Source: Bacteroidia bacterium
GTDB taxonomy: Bacteria > Bacteroidota > Bacteroidia > Flavobacteriales > Schleiferiaceae
Length of the DNA: 64,000 nucleotides
Direction of reading: 5' to 3'
Assembly: GCA_030424545.1 (NCBI GenBank)
Contig: JAUHWL010000001.1
Location: forward strand, 186,001-250,000
Within the stretch, counting starts at the first letter, position 1. Every line of letters begins with the position of its first letter. Of this stretch, positions 42,042 to 50,235 are shown piece by piece. The notes under the pieces are model-generated. The model ran no database searches. It was not told the origin of the DNA and saw only the letters and a program-made list of their open reading frames with translations. The position numbers and the translations under genes were made by a program.

Positions 42042-44243
42042 TTATTCGGCAACTTGATACGTCATTTCAAACCGAGGGCGGTTGTACGTAGCGTCTTCTG
42101 CAAATGTTTCGTCTAACGTAAATTGGGCAAAACAATCTTTTTGCTTCATATAATTTAAAACGGCCAACATGCGCTTTTCTAATATGCTTTTGTGTGCAGC
42201 CTCTATGCTACTCGGTTTTACATACAAATCAATTAATGCGTCTAGTTTTAAGGTTCCGGTTTCTGTATTAGTTTTAGATTCTAAGAATGATGCAAAACCC
42301 TCATCTTCTTCTATCTCCATAATTTTAATATGATCTACAGCGCTTAAAACTACGTTTGCCGAATCTGAGCCATAGTTTTGTTGTAAATAGTAACCTTTCT
42401 TAGCCAAGAATTCGCGCACATACTGGCGCTCTTTTTTTGCATTTACATGCAACATTGCATTTACGCTTAGCTCTGGTTTTTGCGTTAATAAATCAGCAAT
42501 TAAATCTAGCTGGGTGGTTTGCTCAGGGTTTAATTCTTCTTGCAAATTTTCCATCCGTACAAACTTAATGTCGTCTTCGTTGGCGCCTACTGCACCGGCC
42601 AATAAATTGTAGGGAGAAGTTGCGGCTTTAACCAGCACGTTTAAAACAACTTTCCAAATCAGTTTGCTGTATTTAAATTCAGGGTCGTCTATATCGCCTT
42701 CGGCTGGCACATCTATGTTTATACGGCCTTTAGTATCTTCTAAAACAACCAAACCTAATTTTAGCGGAACGTTTACATCGGGCTTTAAATCTTTGCGCTT
42801 ATCTCCCAAACCGGTTTTAAACATTTGCAAAACAAGGTGGCTGTTTAAATGATTGTTTACAATGGTATTTCGGGTTTGAAAAGCAAATCTTCCGTCTGTA
42901 ATGGGGAACGCGGTAGAGTTTTCGCAATAGACAGAAAAATCGGCCAACGATGTGTTTTTAATATCAAAGTTAAACGTGCCGTTGCCGGGATTGCCGGGGT
43001 CTGTAATTACCTTGCCAGTAAACGTGCCCTTTTTGTTCAACAAGGCGCTCATATCAAAGGTTACGGGGCGCCCCTCAGAAAGTTGGTTGGCTGCAAAGTT
43101 TATGTTGCTGATGTTGTACGCAAATACGCCTGCTTGCATGGTGTTGTCTTCAATATCAAACGTACCATCGTTAAGCCTAAATTCATCTAACAAATAATGC
43201 AGCGGTTGCTCTTCAATGGCTTCTTCTTTGGCAATGGCAGAATCTACGTTGGTTTGAACGGTTTTTACAAGCGCACTTAAATTATCGCCACTTGCTGATA
43301 AAACAGCATGAATAGTAGGTTTATTTACGTGAAGGCTCCCAAAATGAAAATTGTTTGTAACCAAGTTTATTTCTTTGGCATCCATAAATACAGAGGAAAA
43401 TCCAACAACCTCTTTGTTCTCCGAGTCGGTTAACAAGAAATTGTTGATGTTCATGCTGCCGCTTACAATGGGTTTAGCAGGTTCATCAATATCGCCAATA
43501 ATGGTAACATTGCCACTAAACCAACCCTGAAGCGCATTTATGTGTAAACTTTCTTGCGCATAGCGTGTAAATGGCGCTAAGTCCAATTGTTCTATTTCAA
43601 GCACCCATTTATAGCTGTTTTCAATCAAATTGTAATCGATGTTTGTTCGGAACACTCCTCCCTCTGTAAAAGCAAATTCTAGTCCTGCTTTTGTTTGTTC
43701 ATCGCTAATGCTAATGCCGGGTAGCTTTATGTTTAAATCTTTAAGGTTGTGATTTACCGCCAATTTTTTGTCTTCATAATCAACCGCGCTATGAAGAATT
43801 TGAATGTCGTTAAACGTAACCTTGTTAATGAATGACTCTTCTTGTTTTATCGTATCGTTGGATGTACTGTCTGCTGGAGGAATTAAATCAGAGAAGTTAA
43901 ACACATCGCCATCCATCCATAAATTTACATTTAAACCTTTAAGGTGTAGTGCATCGCTCCACAGGTGGCCGCTAAAGAGTTTGTACAAAGCAAGGTTTAT
44001 AAATAGCGTGTCAAACTGAACAAAATGCGTGTTTTCATCGGGCTCAAAAAGTCTAAAATCTGTAATAAGCACATGGCCGTTTAGCGCATTAAAATGAAGA
44101 CGCTCCATCAACACTTTACGGCCAATAAGTTCTTGGCTATTTTCTTGGATGTAGTTTTTAGCAATGTATGGCCCACCAATTAAAGCAGAAGCAATTAGTA
44201 AAACCAGCACCGCAAGGGCGATGAGTAACCAGCGTTTTTTCAT
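42042..44243 (-). CDS. DUF748 / AsmA-like envelope protein
   Basis: A 733-residue protein with one N-terminal helix (about 5-25) and a large periplasmic beta-rich domain matching DUF748, related to AsmA/YhdP proteins that help move lipids between membranes. LNALNGHVLITDFRLFEPDENT (about 50-72) and NINNFLLTDSENKEVVGFSSVFMDAKEI fit the repeats; the C-terminal third has an OmpA-like flavour (NAMLHVNAKKERQYVREFLAKKGYYLQ). It is first on the minus strand of the eight-gene run, 57 bp before the Wzz-like gene, so it may be transcribed with it or from its own promoter. Confidence 0.75.
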   Translation of the reverse strand: MKKRWLLIALAVLVLLIASALIGGPYIAKNYIQENSQELIGRKVLMERLHFNALNGHVLITDFRLFEPDENTHFVQFDTLFINLALYKLFSGHLWSDALHLKGLNVNLWMDGDVFNFSDLIPPADSTSNDTIKQEESFINKVTFNDIQILHSAVDYEDKKLAVNHNLKDLNIKLPGISISDEQTKAGLEFAFTEGGVFRTNIDYNLIENSYKWVLEIEQLDLAPFTRYAQESLHINALQGWFSGNVTIIGDIDEPAKPIVSGSMNINNFLLTDSENKEVVGFSSVFMDAKEINLVTNNFHFGSLHVNKPTIHAVLSASGDNLSALVKTVQTNVDSAIAKEEAIEEQPLHYLLDEFRLNDGTFDIEDNTMQAGVFAYNISNINFAANQLSEGRPVTFDMSALLNKKGTFTGKVITDPGNPGNGTFNFDIKNTSLADFSVYCENSTAFPITDGRFAFQTRNTIVNNHLNSHLVLQMFKTGLGDKRKDLKPDVNVPLKLGLVVLEDTKGRINIDVPAEGDIDDPEFKYSKLIWKVVLNVLVKAATSPYNLLAGAVGANEDDIKFVRMENLQEELNPEQTTQLDLIADLLTQKPELSVNAMLHVNAKKERQYVREFLAKKGYYLQQNYGSDSANVVLSAVDHIKIMEIEEDEGFASFLESKTNTETGTLKLDALIDLYVKPSSIEAAHKSILEKRMLAVLNYMKQKDCFAQFTLDETFAEDATYNRPRFEMTYQVAE

Positions 44244-44327
44244 GAGACAAAATGTGAGGTAAAAATAACAAACAAGCTAAAAGTTAAACGTCAATTATTC
44301 AATCAATCTTCGGTACTTCGCGCAGCG

Positions 44328-45215
44328 ATGAAATCAACAACAAAAGCACATCTTGCTTTAATAATTGTGGCGTTAATTTATAGCCTAAATTATGTAATTG
44401 CCAAAGAGGTAATGCCAACTTTTATTGGCCCTCGCGGATTTATTTTTATGCGTGTTGTAGGTGCAACAGCGCTGTTTTTCCTGTTCTCTTTATTTTTTAA
44501 AAGCACCATTAAAATAGATAGAAAAGACTGGTGGCGTGTTGCTGTTTGTGGTTTTTTTGGCATTGCAGGTAATCAGCTTTTATTTTTTGAGGGACTTAAC
44601 ATTACCACCCCTATAAATGCATCGGTAATTATGACGAGCAACCCCGTGCTTGTTTTAGCATTAAGCGCCATTATATTAAAAGAACCACTTAGAAAAGTAC
44701 GGTTACTGGGAATATTTTTAGGAGCTGCAGGTGCCATATACCTTATTGTTGGCCGAGGCGAAGTTTCGTTGCTAGAGAGCGGCAAAGGGCTAGGAAACCT
44801 GTTTGTTTTTTTAAACGCCATTAGCTACGGAATTTATTTAGTGCTTGTAAAACCTCTCATGGTAAAATACGAGGCCATGCAGGTAATAAAATGGGTGTTT
44901 TTTGCTGGGATGATATTTGTAATCCCTGCTGGCGTTGGACAATTTGCCGCAGTAGATTGGAGCATTTGGACGCCCACTGTTTTTTTACAGGCCGGATTTG
45001 TTGTGGTATTTACAACGTTTATTGCCTACCTGTTTAATGTATTTGCGCTTAAAACCGTAAGCAGCACAACGGTGAGCACCTACATTTATTTACAACCCTT
45101 ACTTACGGCAATATTGGCCATTTGGTTGGGCAAAGATGTGCTTACCACAAACGCAATTATTGCGGCCGCACTTATCTTTTTGGGTGTTTATTTGGTGAGT
45201 TTTAGCAAGAAGTAG
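44328..45215 (+). CDS. EamA-family (DMT) transporter
   Basis: A 295-residue inner-membrane protein with ten hydrophobic helices in two similar halves, the EamA drug/metabolite transporter pattern. Motifs such as FFEGLNITTPINASVIMTSNPVLVLALSAIILKEPLR at the junction and STTVSTYIYLQPLLTAILAIWLGKD in the second half are standard. The substrate is not predictable. It is divergent from the DUF748 gene with 84 bp between the starts. Confidence 0.85.
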   Translation: MKSTTKAHLALIIVALIYSLNYVIAKEVMPTFIGPRGFIFMRVVGATALFFLFSLFFKSTIKIDRKDWWRVAVCGFFGIAGNQLLFFEGLNITTPINASVIMTSNPVLVLALSAIILKEPLRKVRLLGIFLGAAGAIYLIVGRGEVSLLESGKGLGNLFVFLNAISYGIYLVLVKPLMVKYEAMQVIKWVFFAGMIFVIPAGVGQFAAVDWSIWTPTVFLQAGFVVVFTTFIAYLFNVFALKTVSSTTVSTYIYLQPLLTAILAIWLGKDVLTTNAIIAAALIFLGVYLVSFSKK

Positions 45216-45230
45216 TTTTAATTGAGTGGA

Positions 45231-45410
45231 TTACTTAGGTTCATTTTTAGAATTGTCATCTTGCTTTTTTTGCTTTGCAAACCCTACCGCTGCGCCAATG
45301 GCAGTGCCAACGCCAACGCCAATGGCAATATTTTTTAAAGCCACACCTAAAGCTGCTCCAATTCCGGCTCCAAGAGCAACTCCAATTCCTACGTAGTTCT
45401 TTTTGTTCAT
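45231..45410 (-). CDS. Glycine-zipper membrane microprotein
   Basis: A 59-residue protein starting at the ATG 45410 (MNKKNYVGIGVALG). One or two short hydrophobic segments are built on GxxxG spacing (GIGVALGAGIGAALGVA and GVGVGTAIGAAVGFA), a glycine-zipper motif that packs helices in membranes, followed by a charged tail KQKKQDDNSKNEPK. Such proteins are common and often conserved in Bacteroidota, with no assigned role. Confidence 0.6.
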   Translation of the reverse strand: MNKKNYVGIGVALGAGIGAALGVALKNIAIGVGVGTAIGAAVGFAKQKKQDDNSKNEPK

Positions 45411-45492
45411 TGTATATAATTTCTTGCAAGTTCTCATTTTTATATATATCGCTAATAATCAATTGCAATCGGGCTTTAGACAAGCCTTTTAT

Positions 45493-45500
45493 TACTTTTG
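45493..45500 (+). promoter_or_regulatory. Bacteroidota -7 element (TACTTTTG)
   Basis: Matches TAnnTTTG, 19 bp upstream of the yicC ATG at 45520. The nearest upstream TTG (45463-45465) gives a 27-bp spacer, too long for confident pairing. Confidence 0.4.
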
Positions 45501-45519
45501 CCGCACTTTAAAAAACAAT

Positions 45520-46377
45520 ATGGTTTTATCAATGACGGGCTACGGCAAGGCAGTAGCACAATTATCAGGCAAAAAAATTACGGTTGAAGTTCGCTCTTTA
45601 AACAGCAAACAAACCGATATCAACATTCGCATTCCTCAACTTTACAGAGAAAAAGAGCTGGAAGTACGTGACATGATTGCAAAAGAACTGAAAAGAGGAA
45701 AAATTGATTTTAGCATTTATGCCGAAAGTACAGGAATTGAAGAGGTACCGGTAATCAACAAACAGATTGTTTTAAGCTATATAAAGCAATTACAAGAAAT
45801 TAAGGAAGAAACCAATATACATGGCGATGCCCTTTCAGTAGCCATGCGCATGCCCGATGTGCTTAAAGTTGAGCGCGCAGAACTTAGCAGCGAAGAATGG
45901 GCCAGCGTTGTTGCAGTTATAGAAGAAGCCATGAGCAAGCTTAACGAGTTTCGCAAGCAAGAAGGCGATTCTTTAATGGTTGATTTTAGCGAGCGTATTG
46001 CCTCAGTTAAACAACTGCTTTTGCAAGTGCCGCAGTTCGAAGAAGAACGCATTGTCACCGTAAAAGCACGGTTTGATAAAAACCTAGACAACGTAAAGTT
46101 TGACAAAGATCGTTTTGAGCAAGAGCTTATTTTTTATCTAGAAAAACTAGACATAAACGAAGAAAAAGTACGCCTAGCCAATCACCTAGACTATTTTGTA
46201 GAGGTGATGAATGATGAAGATTTTAGCGGAAAAAAGCTAGGGTTTATCTGCCAAGAAATAGGGAGAGAAATAAACACATTGGGTAGCAAAGCCAACCATG
46301 CCGAGCTGCAAAAAATTGTGGTGCAAATGAAAGAAGAGCTAGAACGCATGAAAGAGCAGGTTTTAAATGCCCTATAA
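45520..46377 (+). CDS. YicC/YloC family endoribonuclease
   Basis: A 285-residue protein of the YicC family, with RNase activity reported in Escherichia coli. The start chosen is the ATG at 45520 (MVLSMTGYGKA); an ATG four codons later (MTGYGKA) is equally plausible. MTGYGKA, VEVRSLNSKQTDINIRIP and the C-terminal CQEIGREINTLGSKANHAELQKIVVQMKEELERMKEQ (the DUF1732 part) are conserved. A TACTTTTG -7 element lies at 45493-45500. gmk follows 2 bp after its stop, a common pairing. Confidence 0.9.
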   Translation: MVLSMTGYGKAVAQLSGKKITVEVRSLNSKQTDINIRIPQLYREKELEVRDMIAKELKRGKIDFSIYAESTGIEEVPVINKQIVLSYIKQLQEIKEETNIHGDALSVAMRMPDVLKVERAELSSEEWASVVAVIEEAMSKLNEFRKQEGDSLMVDFSERIASVKQLLLQVPQFEEERIVTVKARFDKNLDNVKFDKDRFEQELIFYLEKLDINEEKVRLANHLDYFVEVMNDEDFSGKKLGFICQEIGREINTLGSKANHAELQKIVVQMKEELERMKEQVLNAL

Positions 46378-46379
46378 TA

Positions 46380-46946
46380 ATGGAAGGAAAGCTTATTATT
46401 TTTTCTGCCCCTTCTGGCAGCGGTAAAACTACAATTGTACACCACCTGTTGGCAAAAATGCCGCAGTTGGCTTTTAGTATTTCGGCAACAAGCCGCCCAC
46501 CACGTGGTGCCGAAAAAAATGGCACAGACTATTTTTTTTTATCGGCCGATGAATTTGCGAAAAAAGCAAAAGCGGGCGAATTTTTAGAGTGGGAAGAGGT
46601 GTATAAAGGCACAGCTTACGGAACTTTGCGCAGCGAGGTAGAGCGCCTGTGGGCAGAAGACAAACACGTTATTTTTGACATTGATGTGGTTGGAGGCCTC
46701 AACCTTAAAAAGCATTTTGGCAATAAAGCTTTGGCCGTGTATGTAAAAGTTTCCAATAACGAAACCTTAGAAAAACGTCTTCGCGGCCGCGGAACAGATA
46801 GCGAAGAAAAAATTCAGCAACGCCTTGCCAAAGCAAAAGAAGAGCAAAAATTGGCGCCACAGTTCGACCATATTTTGGTAAACGATGATTTGGAAAGAGC
46901 CCAACAAGAAGCCGTAGAAAAGGTTCAGCAATTTTTAAATTCATAG
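46380..46946 (+). CDS. gmk: Guanylate kinase
   Basis: A 188-residue P-loop kinase that phosphorylates GMP to GDP with ATP. The Walker A site SAPSGSGKTT is at residues 8-17, and the GMP-binding SATSRPPRGAEKNGTDYFFL segment, the EWEEVYKGTAYGT region and a final lid with RLRGRGTDSEEKIQQRL follow. Length is normal. It follows the yicC gene by 2 bp and very likely shares its promoter. Confidence 0.95.
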   Translation: MEGKLIIFSAPSGSGKTTIVHHLLAKMPQLAFSISATSRPPRGAEKNGTDYFFLSADEFAKKAKAGEFLEWEEVYKGTAYGTLRSEVERLWAEDKHVIFDIDVVGGLNLKKHFGNKALAVYVKVSNNETLEKRLRGRGTDSEEKIQQRLAKAKEEQKLAPQFDHILVNDDLERAQQEAVEKVQQFLNS

Positions 46947-46996
46947 GCTTTAAATAAAAATGAAGGAGCACGATGGGGGTTTGTAACAAAAAACGG

Positions 46997-47077
46997 ACAC
47001 ACCCCTGCCCCTCTCAAGAGGGGAAAGCTACCCGTTAAACCTTCCCCTCTTGAGAGGGGATAAAGGGGGGTGTTTTT
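46997..47077. repeat. GC-rich palindromic element (copy C)
   Basis: An element bounded by ACACACCCC (46997-47005) and GGGGTGT (47067-47073), with two inner palindromes, CCCCTCTCAAGAGGGG (47008-47023) and CCCCTCTTGAGAGGGG (47044-47059). It shares termini and inner palindromes with copy D. Confidence 0.9.
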
Positions 47078-47215
47078 GCAGCGTTTAACCGAAATAATGA
47101 TTCTGAGTACGAATTAATTTTTGTTTTGGGTTTTGATGGTTCATATTTGCTTTGGAGTTCGCAAGAAAAAAGGTGGAAAGAAAGTTTTCCAACAATACAA
47201 GATTGCAGAAGTTAA
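47054..47215 (+). pseudogene. Gene remnant next to palindromic element
   Basis: A frame of 53 codons open from within copy C, giving NRNNDSEYELIFVLGFDGSY and LLWSSQEKRWKESF then stop. It looks like the C-terminal end of a real protein but has no start of its own. The palindromic element (46997-47077) sits across its 5' end, so the gene may have been cut by insertion. I cannot identify the parent family. Confidence 0.4.
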
Positions 47216-47245
47216 TAACTCAAAAGGAACAACTCAAAACTAAAA

Positions 47246-47821
47246 ATGAAAACCGGTCTCTTTTTCGGAACATTTAATCCCGTGCACATCGGGCACATGA
47301 TTATTGCGCAATACATGTTGGCGCATTCTGATTTAGACGAAATCTGGTTTGTTGTTACGCCACACAATCCGTTTAAAGAAAAACGTACCCTTTTAGACGA
47401 CAGGCAGCGCCTACACATGGTGCGCTTGGCCATTGGCGACAACGTGCATTTTCGCGCCAGCGATATTGAGTTTTCGTTGCCGCAGCCATCGTTTACCGTA
47501 AACACCTTGGCGCACTTAGAAGAAAAGTATCCAGAAAGAAAATTTGGACTCATTATGGGTGCCGATAACTTGGCAAGTTTTCATAAATGGAAAAATCATG
47601 AAGCCATTTTGGCCACCTGCAACCTATATGTTTATCCGCGGCCAGGCGCGAAAGAAAGTCGTTTTGAAACCGACAGCCGCGTACATAAAATAGACGCTCC
47701 CATCATGGAGATTTCGTCTACGCGCATCCGCGAAGCCGTAAAAAACCAAAAAGACGTAAGCTATATGTTGCCCAAAGATGTGTGGGAATACATAGATAAA
47801 TGCGGGTTTTACAAAGCATAA
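47246..47821 (+). CDS. nadD: Nicotinate-nucleotide adenylyltransferase
   Basis: A 191-residue nucleotidyltransferase that makes deamido-NAD from nicotinate mononucleotide and ATP. GTFNPVHIGHMIIAQ (about 8-22) contains the (H/T)xGH site, and the C-terminal MEISSTRIREAVKNQKDVSYMLP carries the ISSTxIR motif. A LIMGADNLASFHKWKN block matches NadD. It is normal in length and starts 30 bp after the gene remnant. Confidence 0.95.
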   Translation: MKTGLFFGTFNPVHIGHMIIAQYMLAHSDLDEIWFVVTPHNPFKEKRTLLDDRQRLHMVRLAIGDNVHFRASDIEFSLPQPSFTVNTLAHLEEKYPERKFGLIMGADNLASFHKWKNHEAILATCNLYVYPRPGAKESRFETDSRVHKIDAPIMEISSTRIREAVKNQKDVSYMLPKDVWEYIDKCGFYKA

Positions 47822-47828
47822 TTGGCCC

Positions 47829-50168
47829 ATGGAGCAGTTTTTAAAAAAACAATTTACACCCTTGGCTTTATTGTTCTTGTTGATGCTGGCCTACTTGGGT
47901 TTTGTGTTTGGCCCCGTTTTGCAAAGTCCAAATAGCTATTTGTTTTCTAGCTCTAATGATGGTATTAAGAACTATTACACCTACGCCTACACCATAAAAA
48001 ACAACCATTCCGTTACCAATTTTGAGGGAATGAATTACCCCTATGGCGAAAGCATGATGTACACAGACAATCACCCGTTTTTAGCGTTTTGTTTGCATAC
48101 CATGAGCGGGATTTTTCCAGGAATATCAAGCTACAGCATTGGCATCCTCAACTTTTTAATGATTTTTTCTATAGCCATAGCCATGTGGGTGATTTTTTTG
48201 CTGTTGAAAGAACTGAAAGTAAACCCATATTTAGCGGCACTTGGAGCATTTTCTATCTGCTTTTTAAGTCCGCAAATTTTTAGACTTACGGGGCATTATG
48301 CGCTTTCATACAGCTTTGCCATTCCGCTAACCATTTATCTGCTTTTGTTGGTACAACACAATAAAAAAGGGGCACTGTTGGGCATGTTTTTCTTTTTGCT
48401 CTTTTTGTTTTTTACCCATGCTTACTTGGGGATGATTGCCCTTACACTTTTGCTTAGTTTTTATGGCTTTGTGTTTTTAGAAAACCTGTTACGGTGGGAT
48501 AAACCGGAGCTTTTCAACACCATAAAACGCGTTTTTTTTGCCTCTCTGCCATTGGCCATTTTTTATGTGTTTGTAAAAGTTACAGATACGCATCTGTACA
48601 GAACCACAAATCCTTGGGGACTGCTTGAAAATCATGCGAACATCAATACGGTATTTGTGCCGGTTTATAATTCAAGTAGTTTTTTAAACAACATCTTTTT
48701 TCCGGGCCAAGAGCAACTTTGGGAAGGCTGGTCTTACATAGGTTTTGCAACAATGCTTGCTTTGTGTTTGTATCTGTTTGTGCATGTTTTTATGATTTTA
48801 AAAAAGAAAAAATTATTCATTAAAAACCCACTAGTTGAGAGCAAAACATGGCAGTATTTGCTGCTGGCATCGGTAGTGGTTTTGCTGTTTTCCATGTTTG
48901 TTCCTTTTCGGTTTAACCGCTTGCATTGGTTAGAACACGTTGCGTTTTTAAAACAATTTAGAGCCATTGGCCGGTTTGCTTGGGCCTTTTACTACGTGGC
49001 CACCATTACGTGTTTTGTTGTTTTCAACCAGATTTTTGTGCGGTTAAAATCATATAGCAAATGGGCTGCGTACACGCTGGTAATTGCTGTTGTTGTGTCT
49101 TTTGTTTTAGAAGGAAAAGCCAACCAATTATCCATGGCAAGTATAATTACAGATTCGCCAAACTTGTTTGCGGTTCATCAAAATTCATCAGATTTTCAGC
49201 AAGATGTTACCCACAAAGAGGCTGATTATTTTCAAGCCATTATACCCTTGCCGTATTTCAATATTGGTTCCGAAAACTTCGGCAAATTGGCCGATTCTCA
49301 GATTTACCAAAAAACAATGTTGTTTTCGTATCACTTGGGTTTACCTACGTTTGGGAGCTATTTAACGCGTACATCTATAGAAGAAAGCAAAAACAACATG
49401 CAGCTGTTGGGCGCATATTTTTACCCAAAAAACATAGAACGAGATATCCCCAACAAAAAACCATATTTAATTGTTGCCACAGGCGATGAGTTTGATGCTG
49501 ATGAATTACAGCTACTAGAAAAAGCAACGTTGCTTACTAAGCGAGAAGCATACGCTTTGTATGCACTTGGGTACGATGAATTGTTTGCTTCTTCGGCCAA
49601 AAACGAATGGCAACGTTTTGATGACAAGAAACCAGAATTGGTAGAGCGAAATGGCTTTTTAACAGCCGATTCTACCGGTTTTTTTGTGTTTATCGATTTT
49701 GAAAATGAAGCCAAAAGCCCTTCGTTTGCCGTTAAAAACGGCTCTTACATTGGTACACATTACAAATACAACAACGTATTTCAAATTGCGAGTGAAGAAC
49801 TTTTGCCTAACAAAAAATACATACTTCGTTTTTGGATGTACAACCAAGGCGAAAATTTTGGGCAAGATGCTTTGCCAGGAACGGTGTATGTGCAAAAAGA
49901 GGTAAACGGAAATCATACCTGGGTTACCGGACGAATAGACCCGCGCAACAGTCATCAAATTTTAGGCAATTGGAGCATGGTAGAAGTCGCGTTTACAACA
50001 ACCAACGAATCGTGCAATTACGAGTTGATTATAAAAGGCAACGACAATAACGAGCACCCGTTTTATGTAGACGATTTGCTGTTTTACGAGGAAGGTTTAA
50101 ACGTTTACAAAGAACTTATTGAAGAGGGGCGCACAGTATTATTTTTCAACAATCACCGGATAAAATAG
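47829..50168 (+). CDS. GT-C-like membrane protein with C-terminal beta-sandwich
   Basis: A 779-residue inner-membrane protein with about ten to twelve helices in residues 10-440. Between the first two helices the loop holds SSNDGIKNYYTYAY and YPYGESMMYTDN, an acidic pattern seen in GT-C glycosyltransferases that use polyprenyl-phosphate sugars. Residues about 590-755 are soluble and beta-rich (FFVFIDFENEAKSPSFAVKNGSYIG, KYILRFWMYNQG), like a carbohydrate-binding module. Enzyme activity and donor are inferences; a YfhO/DUF6311-type relative is an alternative. It begins 7 bp after nadD, but a functional link is unlikely. Confidence 0.7.
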   Translation: MEQFLKKQFTPLALLFLLMLAYLGFVFGPVLQSPNSYLFSSSNDGIKNYYTYAYTIKNNHSVTNFEGMNYPYGESMMYTDNHPFLAFCLHTMSGIFPGISSYSIGILNFLMIFSIAIAMWVIFLLLKELKVNPYLAALGAFSICFLSPQIFRLTGHYALSYSFAIPLTIYLLLLVQHNKKGALLGMFFFLLFLFFTHAYLGMIALTLLLSFYGFVFLENLLRWDKPELFNTIKRVFFASLPLAIFYVFVKVTDTHLYRTTNPWGLLENHANINTVFVPVYNSSSFLNNIFFPGQEQLWEGWSYIGFATMLALCLYLFVHVFMILKKKKLFIKNPLVESKTWQYLLLASVVVLLFSMFVPFRFNRLHWLEHVAFLKQFRAIGRFAWAFYYVATITCFVVFNQIFVRLKSYSKWAAYTLVIAVVVSFVLEGKANQLSMASIITDSPNLFAVHQNSSDFQQDVTHKEADYFQAIIPLPYFNIGSENFGKLADSQIYQKTMLFSYHLGLPTFGSYLTRTSIEESKNNMQLLGAYFYPKNIERDIPNKKPYLIVATGDEFDADELQLLEKATLLTKREAYALYALGYDELFASSAKNEWQRFDDKKPELVERNGFLTADSTGFFVFIDFENEAKSPSFAVKNGSYIGTHYKYNNVFQIASEELLPNKKYILRFWMYNQGENFGQDALPGTVYVQKEVNGNHTWVTGRIDPRNSHQILGNWSMVEVAFTTTNESCNYELIIKGNDNNEHPFYVDDLLFYEEGLNVYKELIEEGRTVLFFNNHRIK

Positions 50169-50235
50169 CCAGAACAAAAAGTAGTAGAGGATTTTGTCTC
50201 ATTTTAGCAAAGAATAAAATGTAACACCTTTTACC

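Noticed and set aside
46997-47077. Palindromic element as an ordinary gmk terminator
   Set aside because: It has two separate palindromes within shared terminal inverted repeats and a close relative at 57294, which fits a dispersed element better; it may still stop transcription.
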